64,000 nucleotides of DNA from Saxidomus purpurata (Eukaryota > Mollusca > Bivalvia > Venerida > Veneridae), in assembly GCA_022818135.1 (NCBI GenBank), contig JAFMSR010000002.1:45860699-45924698 (forward strand). Reading direction: 5' to 3'. Under the pieces are notes generated by a model, which made no database searches, was not told where the DNA came from, and was given only the letters and a program-made list of their open reading frames with translations. A program made the translations under genes and the position numbers. This document shows, piece by piece, positions 1-9,806 of this stretch; the stretch's first letter is position 1, and every line of letters starts with the position of its first letter.

Positions 1-370
1 GACTTGCATGTGACATTTCATCTCCATGTGCTCAACAATTTTAAAATCCTTCCATGCATGACAGAGTTACCATGTGAACATGATTCCATTACCTTTAAAC
101 TCTAAGTATGACCTTGACCTTGATGTGCTGAACATTTGTGCAAAGTTATTTTAAAATCCATAAATGCATGACAAAGCTACAGTCTGGACACGAATGTGTG
201 CATATATACAGGATTCCATTACCTTTAAACTCTTAAGTGTTACCTAAACCTTTAAAGTAGGGTCGTGGGTCTTGCAAGTGACACCTTGTCTAGATGTGCT
301 GAAACATCTGTGCCAAGTTATTTTAAAATCCTTCATTGCATGACACAAATGTGTGCATATATACAGGATA
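1..370. repeat. degenerate ~120-bp direct repeats
   Basis: Three imperfect copies of a block that runs from a 'ttttaaaatcc' motif through 'catgcatgaca', 'tgtgcatatatacagga' and 'ccattacctttaaactc'. Copies start near 40, 145 and 320. The small reading frames here are not supported as genes. Confidence 0.6.
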
Positions 371-394
371 AGATTAACTTTTTTCTTCCAAGTA

Positions 395-800
395 ACAGTC
401 ACATGGAAATTTGTTGTTGTAAGTTGAATTAAATTAGTATTACTAGTTTCAGAAAAGCTCTTCATTCCCGGGCCTCATTTCTGTAAAAGTCCGGTCTCTA
501 AATTTTCCATTGTTAGAGAATACAACATTGATTATTTGTGCAAAACAAAATCAAATTCTGACGAGTCTTATCAGAAAAAAAAACAATTTTGAAAATTTCA
601 CAGCCCTATTGGGACCTCATCTCTGAGGAGTAATTCTTTATTCTGCATCTTACAGTCATACAGAACTGAGTTGTTGTAAGTTAAATTAAATCAGTACTGC
701 AAGTTTCAGAAAATAAAATTTCTTCTGTTTCTATATAGAATATTTATGGAAAGTGCTACACCCTCTTATGGGCCTCATTTCTAAAAAAATCCAAGGGCAG
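395..800. repeat. two diverged direct copies of a ~130-bp block
   Basis: The block 'ttgttgtaagtt(g/a)aattaaat' followed by 'agtttcagaaaa' and 'gggcctcatttct' occurs near 412-480 and again near 672-780. The DNA between is AT-rich and shows no coding signal. Confidence 0.5.
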
Positions 801-1769
801 GGTGTGGATATTAGAAAGAGTGATCATTAAATTATATAAGCCAATTACAATTAAATTTTGATAACCGGTTGCAGAAAAATAGGGCAATAACTCTGGAGAT
901 ACTAAGCCAATCTTAACAAAAGTTGCACGTGCGCTGCGGCATTATGCTATTGTATACTTATTTTAAGTTTCATGAAATTATATCTATTGGTTCCTTAGTT
1001 ATGGCACCAGACGGATGGACAGCCACCGATACAGTTCTTTCCTTAGGTGGTATTTTCCATTGTATTTTTCGGACTAGTGGCTACCACTTAGCTGTAAAGC
1101 AAAGTAGAGTAAATGACCACCGTACACACCCTAACCCTAAACCTTATGTGGATCAAATGACCATGGAATGAACAAGTCTTTGGGGTGGACTGACAGACAA
1201 TGCCAAAACAATATCCGGTAGGGGATAATAACTATTTTTCATGCACATAAGAGGATTCCAGGTGAATAATAAATTTTATCCCTTACCCTGCTGATGGCAA
1301 GTGATTTTGCCTCTGTGACCAGTGCAGATCATGAACAGCCACATTTCTGTGCTTGAGTGTTTTGTCAATGTCCATCCTGTATGCAACTAATGGTACGGTC
1401 CAACCTGAAAAATTAACAACTCCATTTTAAAAATTAAGCAGGGAGGAACTTGCTATGAAGCGTGAAAACAGAACTTTACAGTGGACAGCCGACCTTAAGA
1501 CTTACTACAGTTGTATATACATGTACATGAACAAAAGTTGCCTGCAGCTGGACAACGGGGTCTGTGAAATTATCGTTACAATTTTATTTGTACCAATTGG
1601 ATAAATGTTTGATTCTTCCGAGAACAAAATACAAAAGTATATTGATTTCATGCTGTCGAATTTTCAGTTAATAAAAAAAATCAAAACTGTGTCAGTTATT
1701 AAAAATGCTGAGATGGAAGATATCATTTTCACAGAAAAAGGACATTTTATATCAGTAATGAAACAAGTA
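801..1769. other. gene-free stretch with a repeat-like block at 840-1240
   Basis: Positions 880-1010 ('gggcaataactctgg', 'aagtttcatgaaat', 'ggacggacag'-like) resemble the core vocabulary of the tandem-core families found elsewhere in the window. Positions 1300-1345 resemble the monomer of the 27-34 kb array ('gattttgcctctgtgaccagtg'). I see no gene. The open frame at 923-1171 is repeat-derived. Confidence 0.4.
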
Positions 1770-2000
1770 CACTCAACAGGTTTAGAAACGCAAAAGTGGC
1801 AAAATATTTATTTTAACAATTCTATCGTGTTTCAAATTTATTCAAATTTCATATACAACAAAAACAATACAAAACTGAATTCTTGTAAAAGTTTCCATAA
1901 TTCATCGCAAAAAATGATTAAATAGAAATAAAAACAATAGCATTATTCAAATAAAAATGTTCAACAGGGGAAATCTTTGCGTTTCTAAACCTGTTGAGTG
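1770..2000. mobile_element. TA-flanked MITE with perfect 25-bp terminal inverted repeats
   Basis: The first 25 bases (1770-1794, beginning CACTCAACAGG) and the last 25 (1976-2000) are perfect reverse complements. The element is flanked by TA at 1768-1769 and 2001-2002, the target duplication of the Tc1/mariner (IS630) superfamily. The 231-bp body is AT-rich with no transposase, so this is a non-autonomous element. The perfect ends suggest a young insertion. The open frame at 1605-1925 runs across the left end and is a shadow. Confidence 0.85.
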
Positions 2001-2002
2001 TA

Positions 2003-2367
2003 TGCAGCAAAGAGGAATCCGTTAATTGCTAATGACGTAGGAACGGACAGACAAAAGGAACAGACAACGATAAAACAGACACAACTGACAGCAAGAAACG
2101 GACAGTAATTTTCTGTATAAATCTAAGGCTAATAATAGGCTGTATAATTTTGGAATGCATAGTATGCTTGGTGATATTGCTTTATTTTGTATTTTGCATT
2201 ATAAGTATACTGTATTACTTCTATTTTTAGTTTAAAAATGTTTTTGTGTACGTGTTTTCTTTAAATATTAGTATATAAACTGTTCTTCTCAAATAAAGGC
2301 TGCTGTCAACATAATGTACACGTGAGAAAAAGACTAAACCGCAAACAAATAGTGAAATTATGATTAA
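2003..2367. other. no gene seen
   Basis: AT-rich sequence with a short 'acggacagacaaaaggaacagac' stretch at 2043-2066 and an AATAAA at about 2293. Nothing here supports a gene. Confidence 0.4.
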
Positions 2368-2426
2368 CTATCGCCCTCTTACACTTTGTCAGAATAACCA
2401 ATAAGTTTGTGACAAAATGTAAGTTC
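2368..2426 (-). mobile_element. family C fragment interrupted by A
   Basis: 'tcgccctcttacactttgtcagaataaccaata' matches the start of the family C element at 16150 almost base for base. The hairpin terminus is missing. It is cut at 2427 by the family A terminus AACAAGAGCTGTC. Confidence 0.7.
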
Positions 2427-2679
2427 AACAAGAGCTGTCTCATGACAGCACGCTCGACTATTCGAAAGCTTGACAGTAAAATGGTTTTTTTTTTCTAAGA
2501 ACAGGAATGGTGTATTGTGTAATTGTCTATAAGAATTAAGGTCAAAGATATGAAACTTGTTCAAAGACCTTTGTAAATGTACATTACGTGTACATTACGT
2601 GGGGGCAATACATGCATGACCTTGAATATTTGATCATGAATAACTTTGTACAATTTCAAAACTGATATGCATAAAATTA
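2427..2679 (-). mobile_element. family A fragment, cut by family B
   Basis: Begins AACAAGAGCTGTC with a hairpin (GCTGTC/GACAGC) and GCTCGACTATTCGAA, as in the copy at 16370. The two run in parallel until 2679, where family B begins in an A-rich run. The rest of this A copy is absent from the far side of B. Confidence 0.75.
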
Positions 2680-3634
2680 AACAAGAGGGCCAAGATGGCC
2701 CTATATTGCTCACCTTGGTACAAGTCCACTTGCCTGGTGGAAGATCACTAGATAATGTTATATACCAAATAAGTTTTTCCTATTATACGCCTTTGTAAAA
2801 CAAATGATCCCCCCCCCGGGCAAGGTCAATTTTGACCCCAGGGGCATAATTTGAACAAATTTTAAAGAGGTCTACTAGGCAATGCTACATGCCAAATATC
2901 TAAGCTCTAGGCCTTGTGGTTTCAGAGAAAAAGATTTTTAAAGTTTTCCCTATATAAGCCTATGTAAAACTAAGTGACCCCCGGTGTGGGGTCAATTTTG
3001 ACCCAGGGGTCATAATTTGAACAATCTTGGTAGAGGTCCACTAGCCAATGCTACATGCCAAATATTTAAGCTATAGGCCTTCTGGTTTCAAAAAAGAAGA
3101 TTTTTAAAGTTTTTACTATATAAGCCTATGTAAAACTAAGTGACCCCCGGTGCAGGGTCAATTTTGATCCGGGGCTCATAATTTGAACAATCTTGGTAGA
3201 GGTCCACTAGCCAATGCTACACGCTAAATATCTTAGCTCTAGGCCTTTTGGTTTCAGAGAAGAAGATTTTTAAAGTTTTCCCTAAATAAGCCTATGTAAA
3301 ACTAAGTGACCCCCAGTGTGGGGTCAATTTTGACCGGGGGTCATAATTTGAACAATCTTGGTGGAGGTACACTAGCCAATGCTACATGCAAAATATCTAA
3401 GCTCTAGGCCTTGTGGTTTCAAAGAAGAAGATTTTTAAAGTTTTTACTGTATAAGCCTATGTTAAACTAAGTCAATTTTGATCCGAGGGTCATAATTTGA
3501 ACAATCTTGGTAGAGGTTCACTAGCCAATGCTACATGCCAAATATCTAAGCTCTAGGCTTTGTGGTTTCAGAGAAGAAGATTTTTAAAGTTTTTCCTACA
3601 TAAGCCTATGTAAAACTAAGTGACCCCCCGTGCC
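2680..3634 (-). mobile_element. family B element, truncated (copy B1)
   Basis: Starts AACAAGA + GGGCCAAGATGGCCC, a perfect hairpin with a 3-base loop, then GCTCACCTTGG. Tandem cores of about 166 bp follow, each with 'taagcctatgtaaaactaagtgaccccc' and 'ggtcataatttgaacaatcttggtagagg'. It stops inside a core at about 3634 without the far terminus. The first ~200 bp are nearly identical to copy B2 at 3944. Confidence 0.85.
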
Positions 3635-3943
3635 CATTGTGTTAAAAGGTATCGGAATAGCATTTTGTTTTTGTTTGTTACAATGCTGACAAATTCCTGT
3701 TTATTCATAAATTTCCTACAAATAAAATCGAAAGAAGTTTCGTGTAACGAAAATTTAAACTGATTTGAATACGACAACAATTACAGAAAGAAATGAAAAG
3801 TACCAACCATTGAGCAAAACTATTTCGAAAACACAATTAAAACTAATTTCTTTCAAGCAATTTTCCTCAATTCATATCAATATGGCTGACAACAGTCGGG
3901 CACAATTTGAATGCAAAATCTCGCCAAAGTCTAAGCTTTTGAC
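3635..3943. other. spacer between two B copies, with a possible short exon
   Basis: About 310 bp that belong to neither B copy. At 3881 an ATG in good context (atcaatATGG) opens a frame (MADNSRAQFECK...) that runs into copy B2. It could be a broken first exon or chance. I do not recognise the peptide. Confidence 0.3.
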
Positions 3944-5270
3944 AACAAGAGGGCCAAGATGGCCCTATATCGCTCACCTTGGTACAAGTCCACTTGCCTA
4001 GTGGAAGATCACTAGATAATGTTATATACCAAGTAAGTTTTCCTATATACGCCTTTGTAAAACAAATGATCCCCCCCCCAGGCAAGGTCAATTTTGACCC
4101 CAGGGGCATAATTTGAACAAATTTTAAAGAGGTCTACTAGGCAATGCTACATGCCAAATATCTAAGCTCTAGGCCTTGTGGTTTCAGAGAAAAAGATTTT
4201 TAAAGTTTTTCCTATATAAGCCTATGTAAAACTAAGTGACCCCCGGTGTGGGGTCAATTTTGACCCAGGGGTCATAGTTTGAACAATCTTGGTAGAGGTC
4301 CACTAGCCAATGCTACATGCCAAATATTTAAGCTCTAGGCCTTGTGGTTCAAAGAAGAAGATTTTTAAAGTTTTTACTATATAAGCCTATGTAAAACTAA
4401 GTGACCCCCGGTGCGGGGTCAATTTTGATCCGGGGCTCATAATTTGAACAATCTTGGTAGAGGTCCACTAGCCAATGCTACACGCTAAATATCTTAGCTC
4501 TAGGCCTTTTGGTTTCAGAGAAGAAGATTTTTAAAGTTTTTCCTATATATTCCTATGCAAAACTAAGTGACCCCCGGTGCGGGGTCAATTTTGACCCGGG
4601 GGTCATAATTTGAACAATCTTGGTAGAGGTCCACTAGCCAATGCTACATGCCAAATATCTTAGCTCTATGCCTTGTGGTTTCAGAGAAGAAGATTTTTAA
4701 AGTTTTTCCTATACATGCCTACGCAAAATCTAAGTGCCCACCCGCACGGGGTCAATTTTGACCCGGGGGTCATAATTTGAACAATCTTGGTAGAGGTCCA
4801 CTAGCCAATGCTACATGCCAAATATCTTAGCTCTATGCCTTGTGGTTTCAGAGAAGAAGATTTTTAAAGTTTTTCCTATATATGCCTATGCAAAATCTAA
4901 GTGCCCACCCGCACGGGGTCAATTTTGACCCGGGGGTCATAATTTGAACAATCTTGGTAGAGGTCCACTAGACAATGCTACATGCCAAATATCTAAGCTC
5001 TAGGCCTTGTGGTTTCAGAGAAGAAGATCTTTAAAGTTTTTCCTATTTGTTGCCATAGCAACCCAGAGTTCTGCATGGAATGGAATTCTTTGACCAACTT
5101 TGATAGAGCTTCATGCAAGGAACATCCCTGCAAAGTCTCATCAACATTGGCCCAGTGGTTTCAGAGGAGATGTCGTTTGAAGGAAATGGTGGACGGACGG
5201 ACGGCCGGACGCCGGATGGAATGCGATCCTAATAGCTCACTCTGGCACTTTGTGCCAGGTGAGCTACAAA
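3944..5270 (-). mobile_element. family B element, full length (copy B2)
   Basis: Both termini are present. The left end is AACAAGA, hairpin GGGCCA/TGGCCC and GCTCACCT. At the right, after 'ggacggacggacggccggacgccgg' (5192-5216), is a near-perfect hairpin at 5233-5267 (arms TAGCTCAC...GGCAC and GTGCCAGGTGAGCTA). AGGTGAGC at the right complements GCTCACCT at the left. Five to six tandem cores of about 166 bp lie between. It is non-coding. Read on the minus strand it fits a Helentron-type element whose 3' hairpin lies at printed position ~3951. Confidence 0.85.
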
Positions 5271-7563
5271 TGGTGATATAATAGGAAAATACAAGAGTTG
5301 CCAAACCATGTGTATATTACTAAGACTAAGGTCCATGGGAATACTAGGGCAGGTGTAAACAGCGGATCCCACAGATCCAGATCCAATATATTTATATTAT
5401 ATAGGAGAAAAAAAGAGGGTAGCACATATCCATTCATAAGTTTTTCATTTATTAATATACTGAAATAAATTGGGCAATTAACGAAAGCTGAATATTGTAG
5501 CTTTGTGTACATGTATAATTTAGCCATATTTGGCGGAGGAACTTGTGTATGTTTTAAGGTGAAATGCATATCAAGTTTTTGTTTGAATTTTCTCATGAAA
5601 TTTACACTGTGCATAATTGAAGATATTTCTGATGGAAATCCGATTTCATTGTTTTGATATCTCTTATGGTTTCTATGTTGTTCTGCTTCAAACATTGCCA
5701 CTGACTTCACTTTTTGCACAGTAAGTTTTACTTCACTGCGTAGACTGCGCCTTGCATTTAGGACATTCTTTATTATGGTATAATATTTTATGAAAACATT
5801 TCCACGCTTAAGATGCTAGTCGCAATTACGCGACATGAAATGAATGCTGGTGACTAGCATCTGTTACTGTCAAATGATAACATTAAATTTAATTAGAGTA
5901 ACATGTCACAGTAGAAGTAATTTTTCACTTCTCACTAAAAGTATCACCTGAACGGGGTCTGTATTCCCCATTCATACTATGCGTAATCTTAATACAGTTT
6001 AAAGTACACCATATACTTATTTCTTTTGTCTGCGGTGTAAAGTACCAGCATAAGAAATCTCAATTTAAAGTCTAGGCTGAAAAGACAGTAACTTTGGTTT
6101 GTTGAGTGCCACCCCTAGTTTCATATTGGAGTATCTTGTTTCAAAACAACACACAATATCTTTTCCCCGTTTTTTTTCATTTATCACACACAAACCATGA
6201 TCAACCTAATCACTTATTCATGATTGGAAGAACCAGCGACATTATGCGGACAAATTAAACTGATCTTGACCTTTCTGCATGAACATATCTTCCTACGATT
6301 ACTCTGAATAAATAAATTAACGTAATAGTGAATTGTGCATTAGTGAGAGTCTCCTTTGCAATGACAGAAATTGTTGGTGCAATACAATTCTTTGTAATTT
6401 GCAAATAACCAACGATAAATCTGCAGTGGAGTGAGAAGCGTGAAAAATTCAAGTCAAGCAGCATGCTGGTTCGAATCTATGAAACATAATTTCTTGACAT
6501 GTAAAGCAACTGAACGTGTGATTTATACTGACTCAAAAAAATTGTTGATGTGACAGATGTAAGCTAATAACATTTATTGATTTTTTAAATAAAAAGGAAA
6601 TGTAAAAAGTGTGAAAACTATACTGGATTCGTACCAGTTCTCGGGCCCTACTAGATCTTCTGACAATTTTATGTTTTATACCCCACAGGCTTTATACAGT
6701 ACGCAAGGCCCTAGATTACGGAGCCGTGTCACTGGGACGATTGTTCTTTCGGTGTACTTATTACCTAAATAAGTAACTCAAACTTCATATTTTTAAAGCA
6801 TCCTGCTTAAATAACCTCTATTGTGTTACTTATAATTTAAAAATTAAGCTGTCAGCATAAGGGTTTTTCCAATTTCATTGTGCATGAGATAAAAGCAGGG
6901 ATTCAGTTTGTAAAGGTACACTGAATATCTATATAGCACACACTGTGAACAAAACTTTGTCAGATATATAATTATCTAAACTAGATGCCCACGTGCAACA
7001 TGTCGAGCCATCCAGCTGTCAAAAGGGCTAACTCCTTACCAAGTATGCCAGTAGTCTGATTAAATTGAGAGATTTAATGTGTACCAGAAACAAAACTAAA
7101 CTGGTAAAACTTGCCTCCTTTTGTAAAATTATTTTATCTCACTTCAAAAATTGACTCATTCTCCTAAATTTTCTGTACTTTATAAAGGTATCGCACAGAA
7201 ATCTACATTTTAATATATCTGTAATATACAGAAGTGTGTATTTGTTCCTCAAAATATCACATGTTAATTGTATCTAGGATATAACAAATGTACATTTTGT
7301 ATGATCACATGCTTGTAATAAGCCTTGATCAGAAATAAAACTTGAAACTTGGAGCAACTACCCCTACCATTACGCCAATGACAGACGAAAAAGAAGTGAG
7401 TTTGTAAACAGGTACATAGTTTTTAGTAAATGTTTTGTAATTCACATTTAACATAACCAATTAATCTATTCATAAAATAAATATTCAGGGGGTTGAGGCG
7501 TAAGCATGTCAGTTTTGGAGGGGATGGGGAGAGATCAGCTCCCAAGGGAGGTCGATCGGGTGA
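5271..7563. other. long stretch without a recognisable gene
   Basis: Mostly unique AT-rich DNA apart from repeat R1 at 5336-5418. A minus-strand frame at 5264-5719 (151 codons) is the longest, but its C-terminal part is R1 plus low-complexity sequence and it has no domain I recognise. I treat it as chance. AATAAA sequences occur near 7335. Confidence 0.45.
5336..5418 (-). repeat. repeat R1, partial inverted copy
   Basis: 'caggtgtaaac', 'gatccagatccaatatat' and 'ataggagaaaa' are the reverse complement of the R1 copies at 14083-14352 and 18679-18946. It is diverged and truncated. Confidence 0.6.
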
Positions 7564-8200
7564 CTGAGACATGGGGGAATTTGGGATGCCCCCGTCTCGG
7601 GGTATGATTTGACACCCCGGGAGAATCAAGTTTATACAGAAGCTTATCAACATTTTGGTAACATTCGCCATGTTGAGGGGCCAACCCAACCCCTGTCAAA
7701 CATTGCATTGTCAGATGTTCAGCAAGCTGATCCCTGTGGCACCCCTCTATATGGGTCTGCTCAAGTGGCACTTACCTCATCCCAGGGAAAACACCCAGGG
7801 TCAGACCAGGGTGTCACCAGAGGTTGGGGACACTTAAAGCCAGATCAAACAAAACCCATGACCTCTCAAGGATATGATATCCAGTCTATGGTACCACCGA
7901 TACGCTCAGGAGGGGTAGCAGGGGCTGGGGGTGGCAGTCAAAGGAAGTTCATCCCGGCTACTAGTATTTATCAGAGGGAGGACACCAAAGCTCTGTTGAT
8001 TGGGGGAAATACATCCCAGCCCCTATTAATCAGGGGGAGCACATCTCAGCTCCTATTAATGAGGGGGATTGCATCCCAGCCCCTATTAGTCAGGGGGAGC
8101 ACACCCTAGCTCCTATTAATAAGGAGGATGACACCAAAACTCCTATTGATGAGGGGGAGTACACCCCAGCCCCTATTAATCAGGGGGAGCACATCATATT
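7564..8200 (+). pseudogene. frameshifted coding remnant with 10-residue repeats, unknown function
   Basis: This block is visibly more GC-rich than its surroundings and holds an open frame from 7564 to 8109. Its first two thirds read as a plausible Gly/Ser/Pro/Gln-rich protein. From about 7990 a 30-bp unit repeats six or seven times. In the frame of the upstream protein these repeats read as a Leu/Arg-rich run, but in a second frame they read (I/T)PAPINQGEH-like decapeptides with conservative changes between copies, the pattern expected of real coding repeats. Aligning the first unit (7982-8010) with a later one (8129-8157) shows two single-base deletions that explain the frame switch. The second frame stays open beyond the repeats to about 8280. 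I do not recognise the family. A non-coding minisatellite is the alternative. Confidence 0.45.
7985..8190 (+). repeat. 30-bp minisatellite, ~7 units
   Basis: Unit about 'cagcccctattaatcagg' + 'gggagcacatcc', repeated with substitutions mainly at a few positions. A multiple of three in length keeps any encoded repeat in frame. Confidence 0.85.
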
Positions 8201-8455
8201 TTTCGATTACGTGCAAATTACGATAAGGACCTTTATTGCTTGGCGTGGCTCATATATATCTTCCTGTATGAGATACATCTCCTTACATCTAATATGTACG
8301 TACAGCCTTTAGTTTGTGCCCAAACACAAAAGTAGCTCAAAACGACGAAATATTTACATGACTGTCTGGGTACCTGAATGACTGTTTTCATTATCAGAAT
8401 TGTTTATTAAGTCTGTTTATTCTAGCGAATAGATTAATCAGTTATGTTAAATATG
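8201..8455. other. no gene seen
   Basis: AT-rich sequence between the coding remnant and the family F terminus. It carries the tail of the second reading frame to about 8280 and nothing else recognisable. Confidence 0.4.
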
Positions 8456-9221
8456 AACAAGAGCCATGTTACACATGGTTAATCCACCCGCCGGGAAGAA
8501 GTTACCTGAAGGTTGTACTTTCGTACATTTTACTTGGTGAGAGGAAATCCTTAAAAAGCCGTATAGTTATGGTCATGCTGAGTACAGTTTTCAAGTAAGT
8601 GGAAAGAGAATAAGAGAAGGTTTGCAAAATTATATTAATGTTCATTATCAGTATAGGTATGATATTTTTCTATTTGACTAAAAGTTGGCCAGGTAAAGTT
8701 ATTGTTCTTGCACACTGCACTTCCTACCAATGTGCTATGTCAGTGTATTAAGTTTGAAGTAAATCCCTCAAGTACTTTTGGAGTTATGCTCTGGACAAAA
8801 CTTTTAAAATAAATCTGATAAAGGGGTTCTTGCACACAGCACTTCCTACCAATGTGCTATGTCAGTGTATTAAGTTTGAAGAAAATCCCTCAAGTACTTT
8901 TGGAGTTATGCTTCGGACAAGTAAATCTGATCAAGGGGAATAAATCTAAAAGTAGACAAGGTAGAGTTATTGTTCTTGCACACTGCACTTCCTACCAATG
9001 TGCTATGTCAGTGTATTAAAGCCACTGCACTCCAGATGAACCCCAAAATAAATAACTTCGCTTTCGCCGTTAAACATCATCCTTTGTGTATTTAAAGTCT
9101 AATAATGGTCAAAAACGAATTGTTTTTAAGAAATAAAAGCTTTTGCTGTTGTTTTTTATCTTCCCGGAGAATGGGTTTCCTGTTTAAAAATAGCGGGGAT
9201 TCCGTCATGCGGGCAGTTTGA

Positions 9222-9239
9222 AACGATCACGTGATCGTT
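9222..9239. promoter_or_regulatory. 18-bp perfect palindrome with a CACGTG centre
   Basis: AACGATCAC/GTGATCGTT is a perfect palindrome centred on an E-box-type CACGTG (9228-9233). It lies 25 bases upstream of the possible exon at 9264. A regulatory role for the transposon promoter is inference. Confidence 0.4.
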
Positions 9240-9263
9240 GTATTTAGATGTAAACAAAACAAA

Positions 9264-9296
9264 ATGGCAGAGTCTTCAGCATCGAATATTGAAGAG
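9264..9296 (+). other. possible short first exon with splice donor inside the TTAA element
   Basis: ATG in good context (caaaATGG) opens 11 codons, MAESSASNIEE, followed immediately by a consensus 5' splice site GTAAGT at 9297-9302. It may be the surviving first exon of the parent transposase gene. The exon is too short to prove by eye. Confidence 0.35.
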
Positions 9297-9806
9297 GTAA
9301 GTGTATAGGCTGTATCATCGATTAAATCGACGTATGATGTATGAAAAATGTTGTAACTTTTGTGAAATGTTTAAATGACGTTAATCTCTGCATGTGCAAA
9401 CGGTCATGCGCGATGTCACGTGATGACTCCACAAAATCATGTGATGATTCAGATAAAAATAAACATGATATTTTTAGTGACGGGGTAAAATTCGCGATAG
9501 AAAATAATCAAAAACAATATTTTTTCAGCGTTTCTTTAGCTATAAAATATGTCAGTGGTCAGATTTCAATGCCCTACATACAAATGTAACACTGATTTTC
9601 TTGAAATTTGAAATTTTATTTTTTTAAGTCATTTGGCCATCTGGAGTGCAGTCGCTTTAAGTTTGAAGTAAATCCCTCAAGTACTTTTGGAGTTATGCTC
9701 TGGACAAAACTTTTAAAGTAAATCTGATAAAGGGGAATAACTCTAAAAGTAGGCAAGGTAGAGTTATTGTTCTTGCACACTGCACTTCCTACGAATGTGC
9801 TATTAA

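Larger units (their letters stand above)
9020..9656. mobile_element. 637-bp DNA transposon with TTAA target duplication
   Basis: TTAA flanks it at 9016-9019 and 9657-9660. The 19-base ends (9020-9038, AGCCACTGCACTCCAGATG; 9638-9656) are inverted repeats with one mismatch. The intact core of family F reads 'gtgtattaagtttgaag', so removing the insert plus one TTAA restores it exactly. TTAA duplication is typical of the piggyBac and Kolobok superfamilies, and I cannot choose between them. There is no full transposase. The open frame at 9341-9589 shows no known domain. Confidence 0.85.
8456..9806 (-). mobile_element. family F tandem-core element, right end missing, split by a TTAA element
   Basis: Begins AACAAGA with a hairpin CCATGT/ACATGG (8463-8479) and 'ttaatccaccc', the same terminal plan as families A and B. 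About four cores of ~160 bp share 'ttcttgcacactgcacttcctaccaatgtgctatgtcagtg', 'aaatccctcaagtacttttgg' and 'aaaggggaataactct'. No second terminus complementary to the left block is present, so it is truncated near 9806. One core is interrupted at 9016-9660. Confidence 0.7.

Noticed and set aside
1127..1145. Telomere-like CCCTAACCCTAAA
   Set aside because: Only two units; no array.
1605..1925. 106-codon plus-strand frame
   Set aside because: Crosses the left end of the TA-flanked MITE; Lys/Asn-rich composition is that of random AT-rich DNA.
5264..5719. 151-codon minus-strand frame
   Set aside because: C-terminal part is repeat R1 and the rest shows no domain or codon pattern; chance frame in AT-rich DNA is more likely.
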